This document shows, piece after piece, positions 1-8,780 of a stretch of 64,000 nt of DNA. Made by a program: the position numbers and the translations under genes. The stretch's first letter is position 1; each line of letters opens with the position of its first letter. The DNA is from Rhizobium grahamii (GTDB lineage: Bacteria > Pseudomonadota > Alphaproteobacteria > Rhizobiales > Rhizobiaceae). The notes under the pieces were generated by a model that saw nothing but the letters and a program-made list of their open reading frames with translations, was not told the DNA's origin and searched no databases. The stretch covers positions 372,001 to 436,000 of the forward strand of contig NZ_CP043498.1 of NCBI RefSeq assembly GCF_009498215.1. The letters are read 5' to 3'.

Positions 1-614
1 GCGGATGGTTGGGGAATGCCGAGGTCGAGCTGGTGGCAAATGGCCTCGGCGCATTCGGCCGGCGTCAAGACGGCCGTATCGAGTTCCATGTCGTAGATGC
101 CGGGAATATGGACCTCCTTCTGCCATAGCCGCACCGGCTCGGGGATCGCATCCGTCTCGCCGCCTCTGACATAAAGTGTCTCGCGGCCGGGCTCGACGAT
201 CTCGCGGCGCTTCATGATGACCTCGATCGGACACCTGACACCGACGAAAAGTACGGGAAGCCCCTCCAAGCGGCGCGCGCAATCGGCAAGAATGCCAAGC
301 GGCTGAGAGTAACTGTCATGATGACCAAGATCGGCGACGATATTGAGCCCGAGCCCGGCATGGATGGCGATCGACTCATAGAGCGCGGCGTAGAAGAATG
401 GCACCATCTCCTCGAGATCCGGGCGCTCCCCACCCGGGCGCAGCCCGATGCCGGGCAGATAGCGTTCCGGCGTCATGCCGTTATAGGCATCGACGCCGAG
501 GTTCATCCAGGGGCCGTCGAAATGCTCCTGGATCGCCTTCGCAATCGACGATTTTCCACTGCGCGGGGCACCGTTCAGGATCACGATCTGTCCGGCCGAG
601 CTGTCGTATGGCAT
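1..614 (-). CDS. Chloramphenicol phosphotransferase-like P-loop kinase (3' end cut by window edge)
   Basis: The minus-strand frame opens with ATG at 614 and has no stop before the left edge (about 204 codons seen), so the C-terminus is missing. Near residues 14-21 it reads GAPRSGKS, a Walker A loop, followed by LGVDAYNG, where the CPT family has its catalytic Asp, then FVGVRCPIEV and later KEVHIPGIYDMELDT, all typical of the chloramphenicol 3-O-phosphotransferase fold. Homologues in non-antibiotic producers are usually generic small-molecule kinases, so actual chloramphenicol resistance is not implied. It is divergent from the DUF983/SURF1 pair. Family assignment is good; substrate unknown. 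Confidence 0.75.
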   Translation of the reverse strand, partial: MPYDSSAGQIVILNGAPRSGKSSIAKAIQEHFDGPWMNLGVDAYNGMTPERYLPGIGLRPGGERPDLEEMVPFFYAALYESIAIHAGLGLNIVADLGHHDSYSQPLGILADCARRLEGLPVLFVGVRCPIEVIMKRREIVEPGRETLYVRGGETDAIPEPVRLWQKEVHIPGIYDMELDTAVLTPAECAEAICHQLDLGIPQPS

Positions 615-743
615 CAGTTTTCTTCTTCTGTTTGGCGCGAATCGCTGGGGCGAAAGAGCGCAGGGATTTCCCTTCGTTCTGCGAATACTTTATGGGTGAG
701 TTAAGGCGGGCTCCGATTGGCCACAGGCATTTCGAAGGATAGC

Positions 744-1127
744 ATGAACGAGGACAGCGCGCATTTCCCGCCGGTCGATCCGGTGAAAACAGGCATCCGC
801 GGGTGCTGCCCTCGCTGCGGCCAGGGAACGCTGTTCAACGGCCTGCTGGCGCTGCAGCCGCGCTGCGCCGCCTGCGGCCTTGATTACGACTTTGCGGATG
901 CCGGCGATGGCCCCGCGGTCTTCGTCATTCTGATCGTCGGCTTCATCGTCATCGGCTCGGTGCTGTGGCTCGAGGTCAATTATGCGCCGCCGATCTGGCT
1001 GCACATTCTGCTGTTCGGTCCGTTGACCATTGTTCTTTCCTTACTGGCACTGCGCTGGTGCAAGGGAATCCTGATCGCGATGCAATATCGCCATAACGCC
1101 AGCGAGGGGCGACTTTCCCGTGACTGA
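744..1127 (+). CDS. DUF983 family membrane protein
   Basis: About 127 residues. Near the N-terminus there is a CCPRCGQG...CAACGLD pair of CxxC motifs (zinc-ribbon-like), followed by two hydrophobic segments, the standard DUF983 layout. ATG at 744 is preferred over the upstream ATG at 717 because GAAGGA lies just before it. The last 8 bp overlap the GTG start of the SURF1 gene, so the two are translationally linked. In alphaproteobacteria DUF983 genes sit in cytochrome c oxidase assembly clusters, so a role in haem-copper oxidase biogenesis is inferred, not shown. Confidence 0.85.
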   Translation: MNEDSAHFPPVDPVKTGIRGCCPRCGQGTLFNGLLALQPRCAACGLDYDFADAGDGPAVFVILIVGFIVIGSVLWLEVNYAPPIWLHILLFGPLTIVLSLLALRWCKGILIAMQYRHNASEGRLSRD

Positions 1128-1869
1128 ATTTCATGGTTCGGCGCCACGCCGAAAGCGGTCGGTGCTGACAGGCATCGCGGTGCTTGTCGCGCTCGCCATC
1201 CTCCTTTCGCTCGGCACTTGGCAGGTCGAACGCCTCCAGTGGAAAGAGAAGCTGCTCGCCGATATCACCGAACGCCGGGAGGCGCCGCCGGCATCGCTTG
1301 CCGATATCGAGGCGCTGGCCGCCAGTGGCGAGGATGTCGACTATCGCCACATCACCGTCAGCGGCGAGTACGTCAACAGCAAGGAGCGGCACTTTTTCGC
1401 CACGTGGCGTGGCCAGACGGGCTTTTACGTTTACACCCCGCTGCAACTGGCCGACGGCCGCTATCTCTTCGTCAACAGGGGGTTCGTTCCTTACGACAAC
1501 AAGGAACCGGAAATGCGCATGCAGGGGCAGCTCACCGATCAGCAGACGGTGACCGGTCTCGCCCGCGCGAAACTGCCGGGCAAGCCGTCCTGGGTGGTGC
1601 CAGATAATGATGTCGCCAAGAACATATTTTACTGGAAGGACCTCGACGTGATGGCCTCCAGCGTCGAGCTCGACAGGAACCAGGTTGTTCCATTCTTCGT
1701 CGATGCGGACGATACCCCCAACCCGAAAGGGATGCCGATTGGCGGCGTTACGGATGTCGATCTGCCGAACAATCACCTGCAATATGCCTTCACATGGTAC
1801 GGGCTTGCGGCAACGCTTCTTGTCATCGTTCTGGCCGCTCGCTTCCGCAGGCGAGGCCCGGCGCAATAG
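1120..1869 (+). CDS. SURF1 family cytochrome c oxidase assembly protein
   Basis: 249 residues starting at GTG 1120 inside the end of the DUF983 gene. A transmembrane helix near residues 12-32 and another near 225-243 flank a periplasmic domain, the SURF1 topology. The stretch around FATWRGQTGFYVYTPL and LFVNRGFVP is characteristic of the family. SURF1 helps insert haem a into aa3-type oxidases at the inner membrane. The ctaCDBGE genes that usually lie upstream are not here: a divergent kinase-like gene occupies that place. Confidence 0.9.
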   Translation: MTEFHGSAPRRKRSVLTGIAVLVALAILLSLGTWQVERLQWKEKLLADITERREAPPASLADIEALAASGEDVDYRHITVSGEYVNSKERHFFATWRGQTGFYVYTPLQLADGRYLFVNRGFVPYDNKEPEMRMQGQLTDQQTVTGLARAKLPGKPSWVVPDNDVAKNIFYWKDLDVMASSVELDRNQVVPFFVDADDTPNPKGMPIGGVTDVDLPNNHLQYAFTWYGLAATLLVIVLAARFRRRGPAQ

Positions 1870-1931
1870 TATCGCTTCAATTCCTGCCTATATTGGGCTA
1901 GACAGCGCTATCCCTACGAACCGGAACAGAC

Positions 1932-2933
1932 ATGAATATTGCGGCGAAACCTCCCTTGATGATCAGGCTCTGCGGACCGCGCGGCTTTTGCGCCGGCGTC
2001 GACCGTGCCATCCAGATCGTCGTGCTGGCGCTGAAATCCTACGGTGCGCCTGTCTATGTCCGCCATGAGATCGTCCACAACCGCTATGTCGTCGAAGGTC
2101 TGGAAGCCAAGGGCGCCGTCTTCGTCGAGGAGCTGAACGAGATCCCCGAAGAGCACCGCGCCCAGCCGGTCGTCTTCTCGGCGCATGGCGTGCCGAAGTC
2201 TGTCCCGGAAGACGCGAGCGCCCGCAATCTCTTCTATCTCGATGCCACGTGCCCGCTGGTCTCCAAGGTGCACAAGCAGGCGATGCGCCACAACAAGCTT
2301 GGTCGCCATGTCGTCCTGATCGGCCACGCCGGCCACCCGGAAGTGATCGGCACCATGGGCCAGCTGCCGGAAGGCTCTGTTTCCCTGATCGAGACCATCG
2401 AGGACGCTGACGCCTATGAGCCCGCCGATCCCGACAACCTCGGCTTCGTGACGCAGACGACGCTCTCGGTGGACGACACGGCCGGCGTGATCGCGCGCCT
2501 GCACGAGCGCTTTCCCAATCTGACGGCACCCGCCGCCGACTCGATCTGCTACGCCACGACCAACCGCCAGGAAGTGGTGAAGCAGGCAGCCCCCGGCTGT
2601 GATCTCTTCATCATCGTCGGCGCTCCGAATTCGTCGAACTCCAAGCGGCTCGTCGAGGTTGCTTTGAGGGCAGGGGCGAAGAAGTCGCTCCTGGTGCAAC
2701 GTGCCTCGGAGCTCGATTGGGATGACATCGGCCCGATCTCGACGCTCGGGCTCTCTGCCGGCGCGTCAGCGCCTGAAGTCATCGTCAACGAGATCATCGA
2801 GGCCTTCCGCGCCCGCTTCGACGCCAAGGTCGAACTTGCCGAGACGGTTCAGGAAAACGAGCATTTCCTCGTCAACCGCGAACTGCGCAACATCGAGCTG
2901 ACGCATGAGGATATGGCCTGGGTGAACGGGTAG
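1932..2933 (+). CDS. ispH: 4-hydroxy-3-methylbut-2-enyl diphosphate reductase
   Basis: 333 residues, normal length for IspH/LytB. It catalyses the last MEP-pathway step, reducing HMBPP to IPP and DMAPP with a [4Fe-4S] cluster in the cytoplasm. The three cluster cysteines lie in [13 protein letters not shown] (near the N-terminus), DATCPLV and [15 protein letters not shown] and the conserved SNSKRL segment are also present. The ATG at 1932 gives the standard N-terminus. It follows SURF1 by 62 bp on the same strand and precedes thrB, the usual rhizobial order. Confidence 0.97.
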   Translation: MNIAAKPPLMIRLCGPRGFCAGVDRAIQIVVLALKSYGAPVYVRHEIVHNRYVVEGLEAKGAVFVEELNEIPEEHRAQPVVFSAHGVPKSVPEDASARNLFYLDATCPLVSKVHKQAMRHNKLGRHVVLIGHAGHPEVIGTMGQLPEGSVSLIETIEDADAYEPADPDNLGFVTQTTLSVDDTAGVIARLHERFPNLTAPAADSICYATTNRQEVVKQAAPGCDLFIIVGAPNSSNSKRLVEVALRAGAKKSLLVQRASELDWDDIGPISTLGLSAGASAPEVIVNEIIEAFRARFDAKVELAETVQENEHFLVNRELRNIELTHEDMAWVNG

Positions 2934-2949
2934 TGTTCCGTCAGAGGGT

Positions 2950-3105
2950 GGGCCACCCCCCTCTGTCCTGCCGGACATCTCCCCCTCAAGGGGGGAGATC
3001 GGCTCGGAGAAACCGCTTGCTCGACATCAATTGCTTGGGGAAACCCTTACCATCTGCCGATCTCCCCCTTGAGGGGGAGATGCCGGCAGGGCAGAGGGGG
3101 TATCA
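2950..3105. repeat. RIME-like intergenic palindromic element
   Basis: Between ispH and thrB two long arms are inverted copies of each other: roughly 2956-3002 and 3057-3100. Each arm also holds its own small hairpin (ATCTCCCCC...GGGGGAGAT). This two-palindrome layout with CTCCCCCTC cores matches what is known of Rhizobium intergenic mosaic elements (RIME). It lies wholly between genes and may act as a processing or attenuation structure in the ispH-thrB transcript. The name is from recall, not from a database match. Confidence 0.7.
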
Positions 3106-3144
3106 TCTCCGAACGACCACCCAACCCGAGAACGAGAGCCCGCC

Positions 3145-4110
3145 TTGGCAGTCTACACCGATATTTCAGAAGACGATTTGAAGTGGTTCCTGACGGAATA
3201 CGACACCGGCACGCTGCTCTCGTACAAGGGCATTGCCGAGGGCGTCGAGAACTCGAATTTCCTGCTGCACACGTCGAAGGACCCGCTGATCCTCACGCTT
3301 TACGAGAAGCGCGTCGAGAAGAACGACCTGCCCTTTTTCCTCGGCCTCATGCAGCACCTTGCCGCCGGCGGCCTGTCCTGCCCGCTACCGCTGCCGCGCA
3401 AGGACGGCGAATTGCTCGGCACCCTGTCAGGCCGCCCCGCTGCACTGATCTCGTTCCTCGAAGGCATGTGGCTGCGCAAGCCGGAGGCCAGGCATTGCCG
3501 CGAGGTCGGCAAGGCGCTGGCACAGATGCATGTCGCCGGTGAAGGCTTCGAGCTCAAGCGTCCGAACGCGCTGTCGGTCGATGGCTGGCAGGTACTGTGG
3601 GACAAGTCCGAAGCGCGCGCCGACGAGGTGGAAAAAGGCCTGCAGAACGAGGTCCGCACCGAGCTCGATTTCCTCGCCGCTCACTGGCCGAAGGATCTCC
3701 CGTCTGGTGTCATCCACGCCGATCTCTTCCCCGACAACGTCTTCTTCCTCGGCGACGATCTGTCCGGCCTGATCGATTTCTATTTCGCCTGCAACGACCT
3801 GCTGGCCTACGACGTCTCGATCATCCTGAACGCCTGGTGCTTCGAGAAGGATGGCGCCTACAACATCACCAAGGGCATGGCGATGCTCGAGGGCTACCAG
3901 AGCATACGCCCGCTGAGCGAAGCGGAACTGGCAGCACTTCCGATCCTGGCGCGCGGCTCGGCGCTGCGGTTCTTCCTGACCCGGCTTTACGACTGGCTGA
4001 CGACGCCCGAGGGCGCGATGGTCACCAAGAAGGACCCGCTTGAATACCTGCGCAAGCTGCGCTTCCACCGCCAGATCGAAAACGCTGCCGAATACGGGCT
4101 TTCCGCATGA
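3145..4110 (+). CDS. thrB: Homoserine kinase (ThrB, aminoglycoside-phosphotransferase fold)
   Basis: 321 residues beginning with TTG at 3145 ([12 protein letters not shown]...), the N-terminus typical of rhizobial homoserine kinase. This is the APH-fold type, not the GHMP type: [13 protein letters not shown] holds the catalytic Asp and Asn, and GLIDFYFA the metal-binding Asp. It phosphorylates homoserine for threonine synthesis; threonine synthase is encoded separately near 27 kb. The stop overlaps the rnhA start (ATGA at 4107-4110), indicating coupled translation. Confidence 0.93.
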   Translation: MAVYTDISEDDLKWFLTEYDTGTLLSYKGIAEGVENSNFLLHTSKDPLILTLYEKRVEKNDLPFFLGLMQHLAAGGLSCPLPLPRKDGELLGTLSGRPAALISFLEGMWLRKPEARHCREVGKALAQMHVAGEGFELKRPNALSVDGWQVLWDKSEARADEVEKGLQNEVRTELDFLAAHWPKDLPSGVIHADLFPDNVFFLGDDLSGLIDFYFACNDLLAYDVSIILNAWCFEKDGAYNITKGMAMLEGYQSIRPLSEAELAALPILARGSALRFFLTRLYDWLTTPEGAMVTKKDPLEYLRKLRFHRQIENAAEYGLSA

Positions 4111-4547
4111 AGCACGTCGAAATCTACACCGACGGCGCCTGCTCCGGAAATCCCGGCCCCGGTGGCTGGGGCGCGGTGCTGCGCTATGGCGAAGTCGAGA
4201 AGGAACTCTGCGGCGGCGAGGCGGAAACGACCAACAACCGCATGGAATTGCTGGCCGCCATCTCGGCACTGACGGCGCTGAAGAGCGCGTGCGAAGTCGA
4301 TCTCCACACCGACAGCAAATACGTCATGGACGGCATCTCCAAGTGGATCTTCGGCTGGAAGAAGAACGGCTGGAAGACCGCCGACAAGAAGCCGGTGAAG
4401 AACGGCGAGCTCTGGCAGGCGCTCGATGCCGCCAACCAGCGCCACAAGGTCAAATGGCACTGGGTCAAGGGCCACGCCGGTCACCCCGAAAACGAACGCG
4501 CCGACGAGCTTGCCCGCAAGGGCATGGAGCCGTTCAAGAAGCGGTAG
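4107..4547 (+). CDS. rnhA: Ribonuclease HI
   Basis: 146 residues, normal for bacterial RNase HI, which cuts the RNA strand of RNA-DNA hybrids. The acidic active-site residues are visible: D in [13 protein letters not shown] in [11 protein letters not shown] in LHTDSKYV, and the late D in ENERADELA, with the His of GHAGHPENE. It overlaps thrB by 4 bp. The thrB-rnhA order is common in rhizobia. Confidence 0.97.
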   Translation: MKHVEIYTDGACSGNPGPGGWGAVLRYGEVEKELCGGEAETTNNRMELLAAISALTALKSACEVDLHTDSKYVMDGISKWIFGWKKNGWKTADKKPVKNGELWQALDAANQRHKVKWHWVKGHAGHPENERADELARKGMEPFKKR

Positions 4548-4568
4548 AGGCGGCGGCTCAACCCGCAT

Positions 4569-4616
4569 AAAAACAGCCACATGAGGCGCTTGCCTGAATC
4601 AATCCGGCAAGCGCTT
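4569..4616 (+). repeat. Short dispersed repeat with hairpin, copy 1
   Basis: A stretch starting AAAACAGCCA and containing TGAATCAATCCGGCAA is closely matched at 7441-7490. Here it forms a perfect 9-bp stem, GCGCTTGCC (4586-4594) with GGCAAGCGC (4606-4614), around an 11-nt loop. It lies between rnhA and the EEP-family gene. It could be a terminator-like or REP-like element; there is no U run. Confidence 0.55.
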
Positions 4617-4641
4617 GAATCAACGCCTGAGGAGGGCTGCG

Positions 4642-5445
4642 GTGCGCGTGATCTCGCTGAATGCCTGGGGCGGCAAGCTCCATGAGCCGCTGATCCGCTA
4701 TCTGCGCGATGCCGATCCCGACGTCCTCTGCCTGCAGGAAGTGACCCGTTCGGTCGGCGTCGACTCCGACTGGCTGGAGTATCGCGACGGCAGCCACATC
4801 CTGCCGCAGCGCGCCAATCTCTTCGATGAGATCAAGGCGATCCTTCCCCATCACGACGCCTTCTTCGCGCCGACGGCACGCGGCACGCTCTTCGATGGCG
4901 AGACGCTGGTGTGGTCCGAGTTCGGCCTCGCGACCTTCGTGCGCAACCGCTATCCGGTTATCGGCCGCGCGGTGGATTTCGTGCATGGCGATTTTTCCGG
5001 TGATGGCTACGGCGAGCACCCGCGGCCGCGCAATGCTGATTGCATCAGGCTCTTCGACTACGCCAGTAACAGGCCCATCACCATCGCCCAGTTGCACGGC
5101 CTGCGCGACCTCGCCGGCAAGGGCGATACACCGGCCCGCCACGCCCAGGCGCAGTCTCTTGTTTCGCTGATCAGCCGTATCAGGCGTGCCGGCGAACGGC
5201 TCGTCGTCTGCGGCGATCTCAATCTTCTGCCCGATAGCGCCACCTTCGAGGTGCTGGCCGAACTCGGCCTCACCGATCTGGTCACCTCCCGAGGCCATAT
5301 CGATACCCGGACCTCGCACTACACCAAGGAGGGCCGCTACGCCGATTACATGCTGGTGACGCCTGATGTTGATGTGGCGGTATTCGATCCGGTGGCCGAT
5401 CCCGAGGTCTCCGACCATCGGGCGCTGCTGCTGGAAATCCGGTAG
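4642..5445 (+). CDS. Endonuclease/exonuclease/phosphatase (EEP) family protein
   Basis: About 267 residues. The GTG at 4642 is chosen because GGAGG lies at 4631-4635, an ideal spacing; the longer TTG start at 4615 has none. The EEP fold is seen from VRVISLNAWGG, CLQEV (metal-binding Glu), CGDLNLLP (Asp and Asn of the active site) and the C-terminal SDHRALLL (catalytic Asp-His pair). The family hydrolyses phosphodiesters in nucleic acids, phosphoinositides or sphingomyelin; the substrate here cannot be read from sequence. No signal peptide is visible. It converges with the AEC transporter gene. Confidence 0.85.
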   Translation: MRVISLNAWGGKLHEPLIRYLRDADPDVLCLQEVTRSVGVDSDWLEYRDGSHILPQRANLFDEIKAILPHHDAFFAPTARGTLFDGETLVWSEFGLATFVRNRYPVIGRAVDFVHGDFSGDGYGEHPRPRNADCIRLFDYASNRPITIAQLHGLRDLAGKGDTPARHAQAQSLVSLISRIRRAGERLVVCGDLNLLPDSATFEVLAELGLTDLVTSRGHIDTRTSHYTKEGRYADYMLVTPDVDVAVFDPVADPEVSDHRALLLEIR

Positions 5446-5449
5446 GACA

Positions 5450-6400
5450 TCACCGCCCGGCGATGGCGAGATAGGCCGAAATCGTCGCGATCGACAGCAC
5501 CGTCGAGGCCAGCACGACCCGCCCCGTCAGGCTTGCCTCCCGGCCATAGAACTCCGCCAGCATGAACGGCCCGGTGCCGGTCGGCAGCGCCGCAAGCAGA
5601 ACGGCGGTGTGCACGGCAACCGGCGGCAGCCTTAGCAGCGGACCGGCGATAATCCAGGTCACGGCAGGCTGCGCGATCAGCTTGAGCCCGACGAGAATGC
5701 CCGTCGTCGCCGCCCGCTCGGTGGCGGCCCCCGCTTTCGACCCTGCCAGGAACAGGCCGAGCGCGATCAGCGCGCAGGGCGACGCCGCGCCGCCGAGAAG
5801 CTTCAGGAAGGAATGCATGGGCGCCGGCAGCGGCACGCCCGAGAGCATGAACAGCGCGCCGATAACAGGCGCGATCAGCAGCGGGTTTTTGGCCAGCGAG
5901 AAGAAGGTCTTCGTCGCGATATCCCGCCGGCGCGTCTCCGATTGCAGCCCGCCTTCGATCAGCACGATGGCGACCGCGAAGAGCACACAGACCGTCAGGA
6001 TCGTCGAGATCAGCGTCGGCGCCATGCCGGAATCGCCGACCAGCGACAGCACCAGCGGAAAACCGACGAAGCCCGTGTTGGCATAGCTCGCATTGAGGCT
6101 GTCGATCGCCGCATCGGCAAGCTGCCGCCCCTTGGCCATCCGCCACCACAGCGTCGCTCCGAAGATGATGGCGCAGCCCGACGTAAACGCCAGGATGAAG
6201 CCGGGCTGCCAGATCTGCGAGGGCTTGGCATTGGCCATGATGTCGAAGAGCAGGGCGGGCAGCGCCAGGTAGACCACCAGCCGGTTGACTTCGCGCGTCG
6301 CGTTCGGACCGAGCGCGCCGGATTTCCGCGCAATCCATCCGGTCAGTATCAGGGCGAAGATCGGCAGGACGATCATGAGATTGGTGAGCATGGGAGGCAC
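5450..6400 (-). CDS. AEC family transporter (auxin efflux carrier-like permease)
   Basis: 316 residues, hydrophobic throughout, with about ten predicted membrane segments in two halves separated by a soluble loop (LIEGGLQSETRRRDIATK), the AEC/BART layout. Typical features are the N-terminal IFALILTGWIARKSG and the C-terminal ALPTGTGPFMLAEFYG. AEC proteins export or import organic acids and amino-acid derivatives across the inner membrane. The gene is divergent from the LysR regulator at 6488 with an 87-bp spacer, so LysR control is likely. Substrate unknown. Confidence 0.88.
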   Translation of the reverse strand: MPPMLTNLMIVLPIFALILTGWIARKSGALGPNATREVNRLVVYLALPALLFDIMANAKPSQIWQPGFILAFTSGCAIIFGATLWWRMAKGRQLADAAIDSLNASYANTGFVGFPLVLSLVGDSGMAPTLISTILTVCVLFAVAIVLIEGGLQSETRRRDIATKTFFSLAKNPLLIAPVIGALFMLSGVPLPAPMHSFLKLLGGAASPCALIALGLFLAGSKAGAATERAATTGILVGLKLIAQPAVTWIIAGPLLRLPPVAVHTAVLLAALPTGTGPFMLAEFYGREASLTGRVVLASTVLSIATISAYLAIAGR

Positions 6401-6487
6401 TCAGGTTGCAAAGACCATTGTCTAGCGCCTGACATCGAGATAATCCAATGTCGGTTTGATGGCTGATCGATGCTTCTGAGGTATTAA

Positions 6488-7372
6488 ATGGATACGCGCC
6501 ACATGCGCTATTTCGTGGCCCTTGCCGAGACCTTGCACTTCGGCCACGCGGCTGCGCGCATGAACATGAGTCAGCCGCCCTTCAGCCGCCAGATCGCCGC
6601 GATCGAACGAACCCTCGGCGCCCGGCTGTTCGAACGCAACTCCCGCAACGTCGCGCTGACGGCTGCGGGCAAGCATTTCCTCGAAGAGTGCCGCGCGGTG
6701 CTCGCCCATTTCGACGCCGCCTGTCGCGACGTGCAGCTGGTGGCATCCGGCGCAAAGGGCGAACTGAAACTCGGCTTCATGATGAACGCCGCCTACAGCG
6801 TCGTGCCGTCCCTGGTGCGAATGTACTCCGAGACGCGCCCGGATGTGCGCCTCGTGCTCGAGGAACGCATACCGACCGATATCGAGGAAATGCTGATGGA
6901 AGGCCGCCTCGACGCCGCCGTCACCTTCGGCGGCAGCCCGGCGCCACACCTGCGCACGGCACTTCTCGCCCGCGACCGCCTCCGCCTGATCGTGCGTGCC
7001 GACCATCCCTTGGCGCGGGTCGAGCAAGCCGAGCCTAAGCATCTGGAAGGCGAACGACTGATCGCCGCACCCGCAAGCGTCACGCCGACGCTGCGCGACG
7101 CCATCAGGAACTACTGCGTGGCCGCAGGCGTCGTCCCGCATTTCGCGCTCGAACCGCGCCTGCAGCACACCATCATCCGGCTCGTCGCCGAAGGCCTCGG
7201 CATCGCGCTGATCCCGCAATCACTGTGCTCGGATCTTGCCGATCGGCTGGTGTCCAGACCGATCGCAAACGCCCCGGAATTCGACATCGTCCTTTGTGCC
7301 TCCGCCACCTCGAGCAATCCCGCCGTTCCGCCGTTGTTTGAGGTCGCGAAGTTGCTCCGCGATAGTGCGTAG
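6488..7372 (+). CDS. LysR family transcriptional regulator
   Basis: 294 residues. The N-terminal helix-turn-helix is plain (MRYFVALAETLHFGHAAARM, then SQPPFSRQI and LGARLFERN), followed by a type-2 periplasmic-binding-like effector domain from about residue 90 (GELKLGFMM...). It resembles the BenM/CatR/CynR class. Its position, divergent from the AEC transporter, suggests that it controls the transporter in response to a small acid. No operator was identified with confidence. Confidence 0.92.
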   Translation: MDTRHMRYFVALAETLHFGHAAARMNMSQPPFSRQIAAIERTLGARLFERNSRNVALTAAGKHFLEECRAVLAHFDAACRDVQLVASGAKGELKLGFMMNAAYSVVPSLVRMYSETRPDVRLVLEERIPTDIEEMLMEGRLDAAVTFGGSPAPHLRTALLARDRLRLIVRADHPLARVEQAEPKHLEGERLIAAPASVTPTLRDAIRNYCVAAGVVPHFALEPRLQHTIIRLVAEGLGIALIPQSLCSDLADRLVSRPIANAPEFDIVLCASATSSNPAVPPLFEVAKLLRDSA

Positions 7373-7440
7373 TCGCTGGAAGAGGCCATTCATCCTTAGG
7401 CGCTTTGCCAAACTAGGCGGCATTTGCTATCTCGGTACGT

Positions 7441-7490
7441 GAAAACAGCCAGATAGGCCGGGTTTCTGAATCAATCCGGCAACCGCTTGC
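7441..7490 (+). repeat. Short dispersed repeat, copy 2
   Basis: Shares AAAACAGCCA and TGAATCAATCCGGCAA, in the same order and nearly the same spacing, with 4569-4616. The arms here (GGGTTT and GGCAACCGC side) pair less well than in copy 1. It lies in the 216-bp gap between the LysR gene and the YkgJ-like gene, in the same orientation as copy 1. Confidence 0.5.
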
Positions 7491-7588
7491 GTGCATGCCG
7501 CGCCATTCTCCGAAAATACCACCGGCGGAAATCAGACAAAGTCGTGTGGCAAAGCTTGCGGCTCGACCACCGGAAACCAAGGAATACC

Positions 7589-7885
7589 ATGACCGCTTCG
7601 ATCGATTTTGACTGTCAGGCCTGCGGTGCCTGCTGCTCGTTTTCGTCGAGCTGGCCGAGGTTCTCCACCGAGACCGACGAGGAACTGGATGCGATCCCGC
7701 CGCACTTCGTTTCGGATGACCAGCAGGGCATGCGCTGCCACGGCGACCGCTGCGTCGCCCTCCACGGCCGCGTCGGCGTCAATACTTCATGCTCGATCTA
7801 TGAAATCCGTCCGGACGTCTGCCGCGCCTGCATGCCCGGAGATGGCGCCTGTCTTGAGGCCCGCGCGGCCTATGGCTTCGCCTGA
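7589..7885 (+). CDS. YkgJ family cysteine cluster protein
   Basis: 98 residues from ATG 7589, preceded by AAGGA. Cysteines occur as CQACGACC near residue 8, MRCHGDRC near 50, then CSIYEIRPDVCRACMPGDGAC, the pattern of the YkgJ/CxxCxxCC zinc- or iron-chelating domain. Function of the family is poorly known; metal-cluster binding is inferred from the cysteines. It stands alone, with no obvious operon partner. Confidence 0.85.
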   Translation: MTASIDFDCQACGACCSFSSSWPRFSTETDEELDAIPPHFVSDDQQGMRCHGDRCVALHGRVGVNTSCSIYEIRPDVCRACMPGDGACLEARAAYGFA

Positions 7886-7973
7886 CAGCAGGCGAGAACA
7901 TGGATCCATCCAAGCGTCAAAAAAGAAAACGCGACGGATACAATCCCCCGCCGCGCTCTGCTGAAGAGTTGAA

Positions 7974-8047
7974 TCATCCCGCCTTGGCAATCTCGCCATG
8001 CGGGTCGCGCCCGAACTCCGCCACCGCGCCATGGCCGACCGCTTCGC
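7974..8047 (-). pseudogene. 3' remnant of a glutathione-independent formaldehyde dehydrogenase-type gene
   Basis: The minus strand ends HGAVAEFGRDPHGEIAKAG-stop. The intact formaldehyde dehydrogenase at 13877-15067 ends HGAATKFVLDPHGEVAKAA-stop, matching at 12 of 19 positions; the DNA also matches (CTCGCCATGCGGGTCG). Nothing upstream in this frame resembles the enzyme, so only the last 25 codons or so survive. The rest of the 320-bp gap 7886-8205 shows no gene. Confidence 0.6.
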
Positions 8048-8205
8048 GCCAAGAGCGGGCATGGCGCTGTCCCGAGCCACCATAAGCTCCTGAGCCGCCC
8101 GGCCAACAGATTGCCACAGCGTCTGTTCCGTCACTGAACGCAGGGATATGCAGGCGGCGGAGACAATGTCTCGCCGCCGCCCTCCTTGAGCACACATAAC
8201 AGAGG

Positions 8206-8676
8206 CTAGATCCCGGAAAGAACTCCGATGTCACCGGAGCGCCAGATATTGTCGACCGTGTTGCGGGTGATGACCCAGATGTCGCCGCTCCTCTTCAGCT
8301 CGACGTCGTAACGGTTCTTCATCAGGAAGTGACGCGAGGGATCGCTGCGGGGAACGTGCTGCGCCTCGACGAGAACATCCATGCATGCACTATCGCCATC
8401 GATCGTCACCCGCGGATTGCTGACGGAATGTGTGGTGTCCAGGGTGGCGAGCGATGCTGTCAGCGCCGAGACGATGACATCCCGGCCCTCGATGACCGGA
8501 TAGTCCAAGCCGGCCTTGGCAGCAGCCGGCCGGAAGTCGGAGACGGCATTCTCCGCCAGCGACGAGGCGAGGAGATTGTTGTCGCGAAGATCGATACCGG
8601 CGGCGAAGCGATAGAGAGCCTCAACGACGGCTAGTCTGTCTGCTGCGTCCTGTGCGAATGATGGCGGTATGGTCAT
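8206..8676 (-). CDS. SnoaL/NTF2-like family protein
   Basis: About 156 residues from ATG 8676 (MTIPPSFAQDAADRLAVVEA...), with AGGGAG upstream. The longer start at 8730 adds a poorly supported leader. The AVVEALYRFAAGIDLRDNNLLASSLAENAVSDF opening (given here only by its first and last residues AVVE and VSDF) and the alternating strand pattern fit a SnoaL-type alpha+beta barrel, often a ligand-binding or cyclase-like domain. It is the last gene of a minus-strand operon headed by an SDR gene. Substrate unknown. Confidence 0.75.
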   Translation of the reverse strand: MTIPPSFAQDAADRLAVVEALYRFAAGIDLRDNNLLASSLAENAVSDFRPAAAKAGLDYPVIEGRDVIVSALTASLATLDTTHSVSNPRVTIDGDSACMDVLVEAQHVPRSDPSRHFLMKNRYDVELKRSGDIWVITRNTVDNIWRSGDIGVLSGI

Positions 8677-8780
8677 GAACGTGCTCCCTGTCGTGCCGGA
8701 GGCCTGCGGAGTGCAGACCGTCCCCGGCATCGGTGCGCTTGGCGCGGGTGTCTGTGGTTCGATAGGACTGGTGGGGTCTA

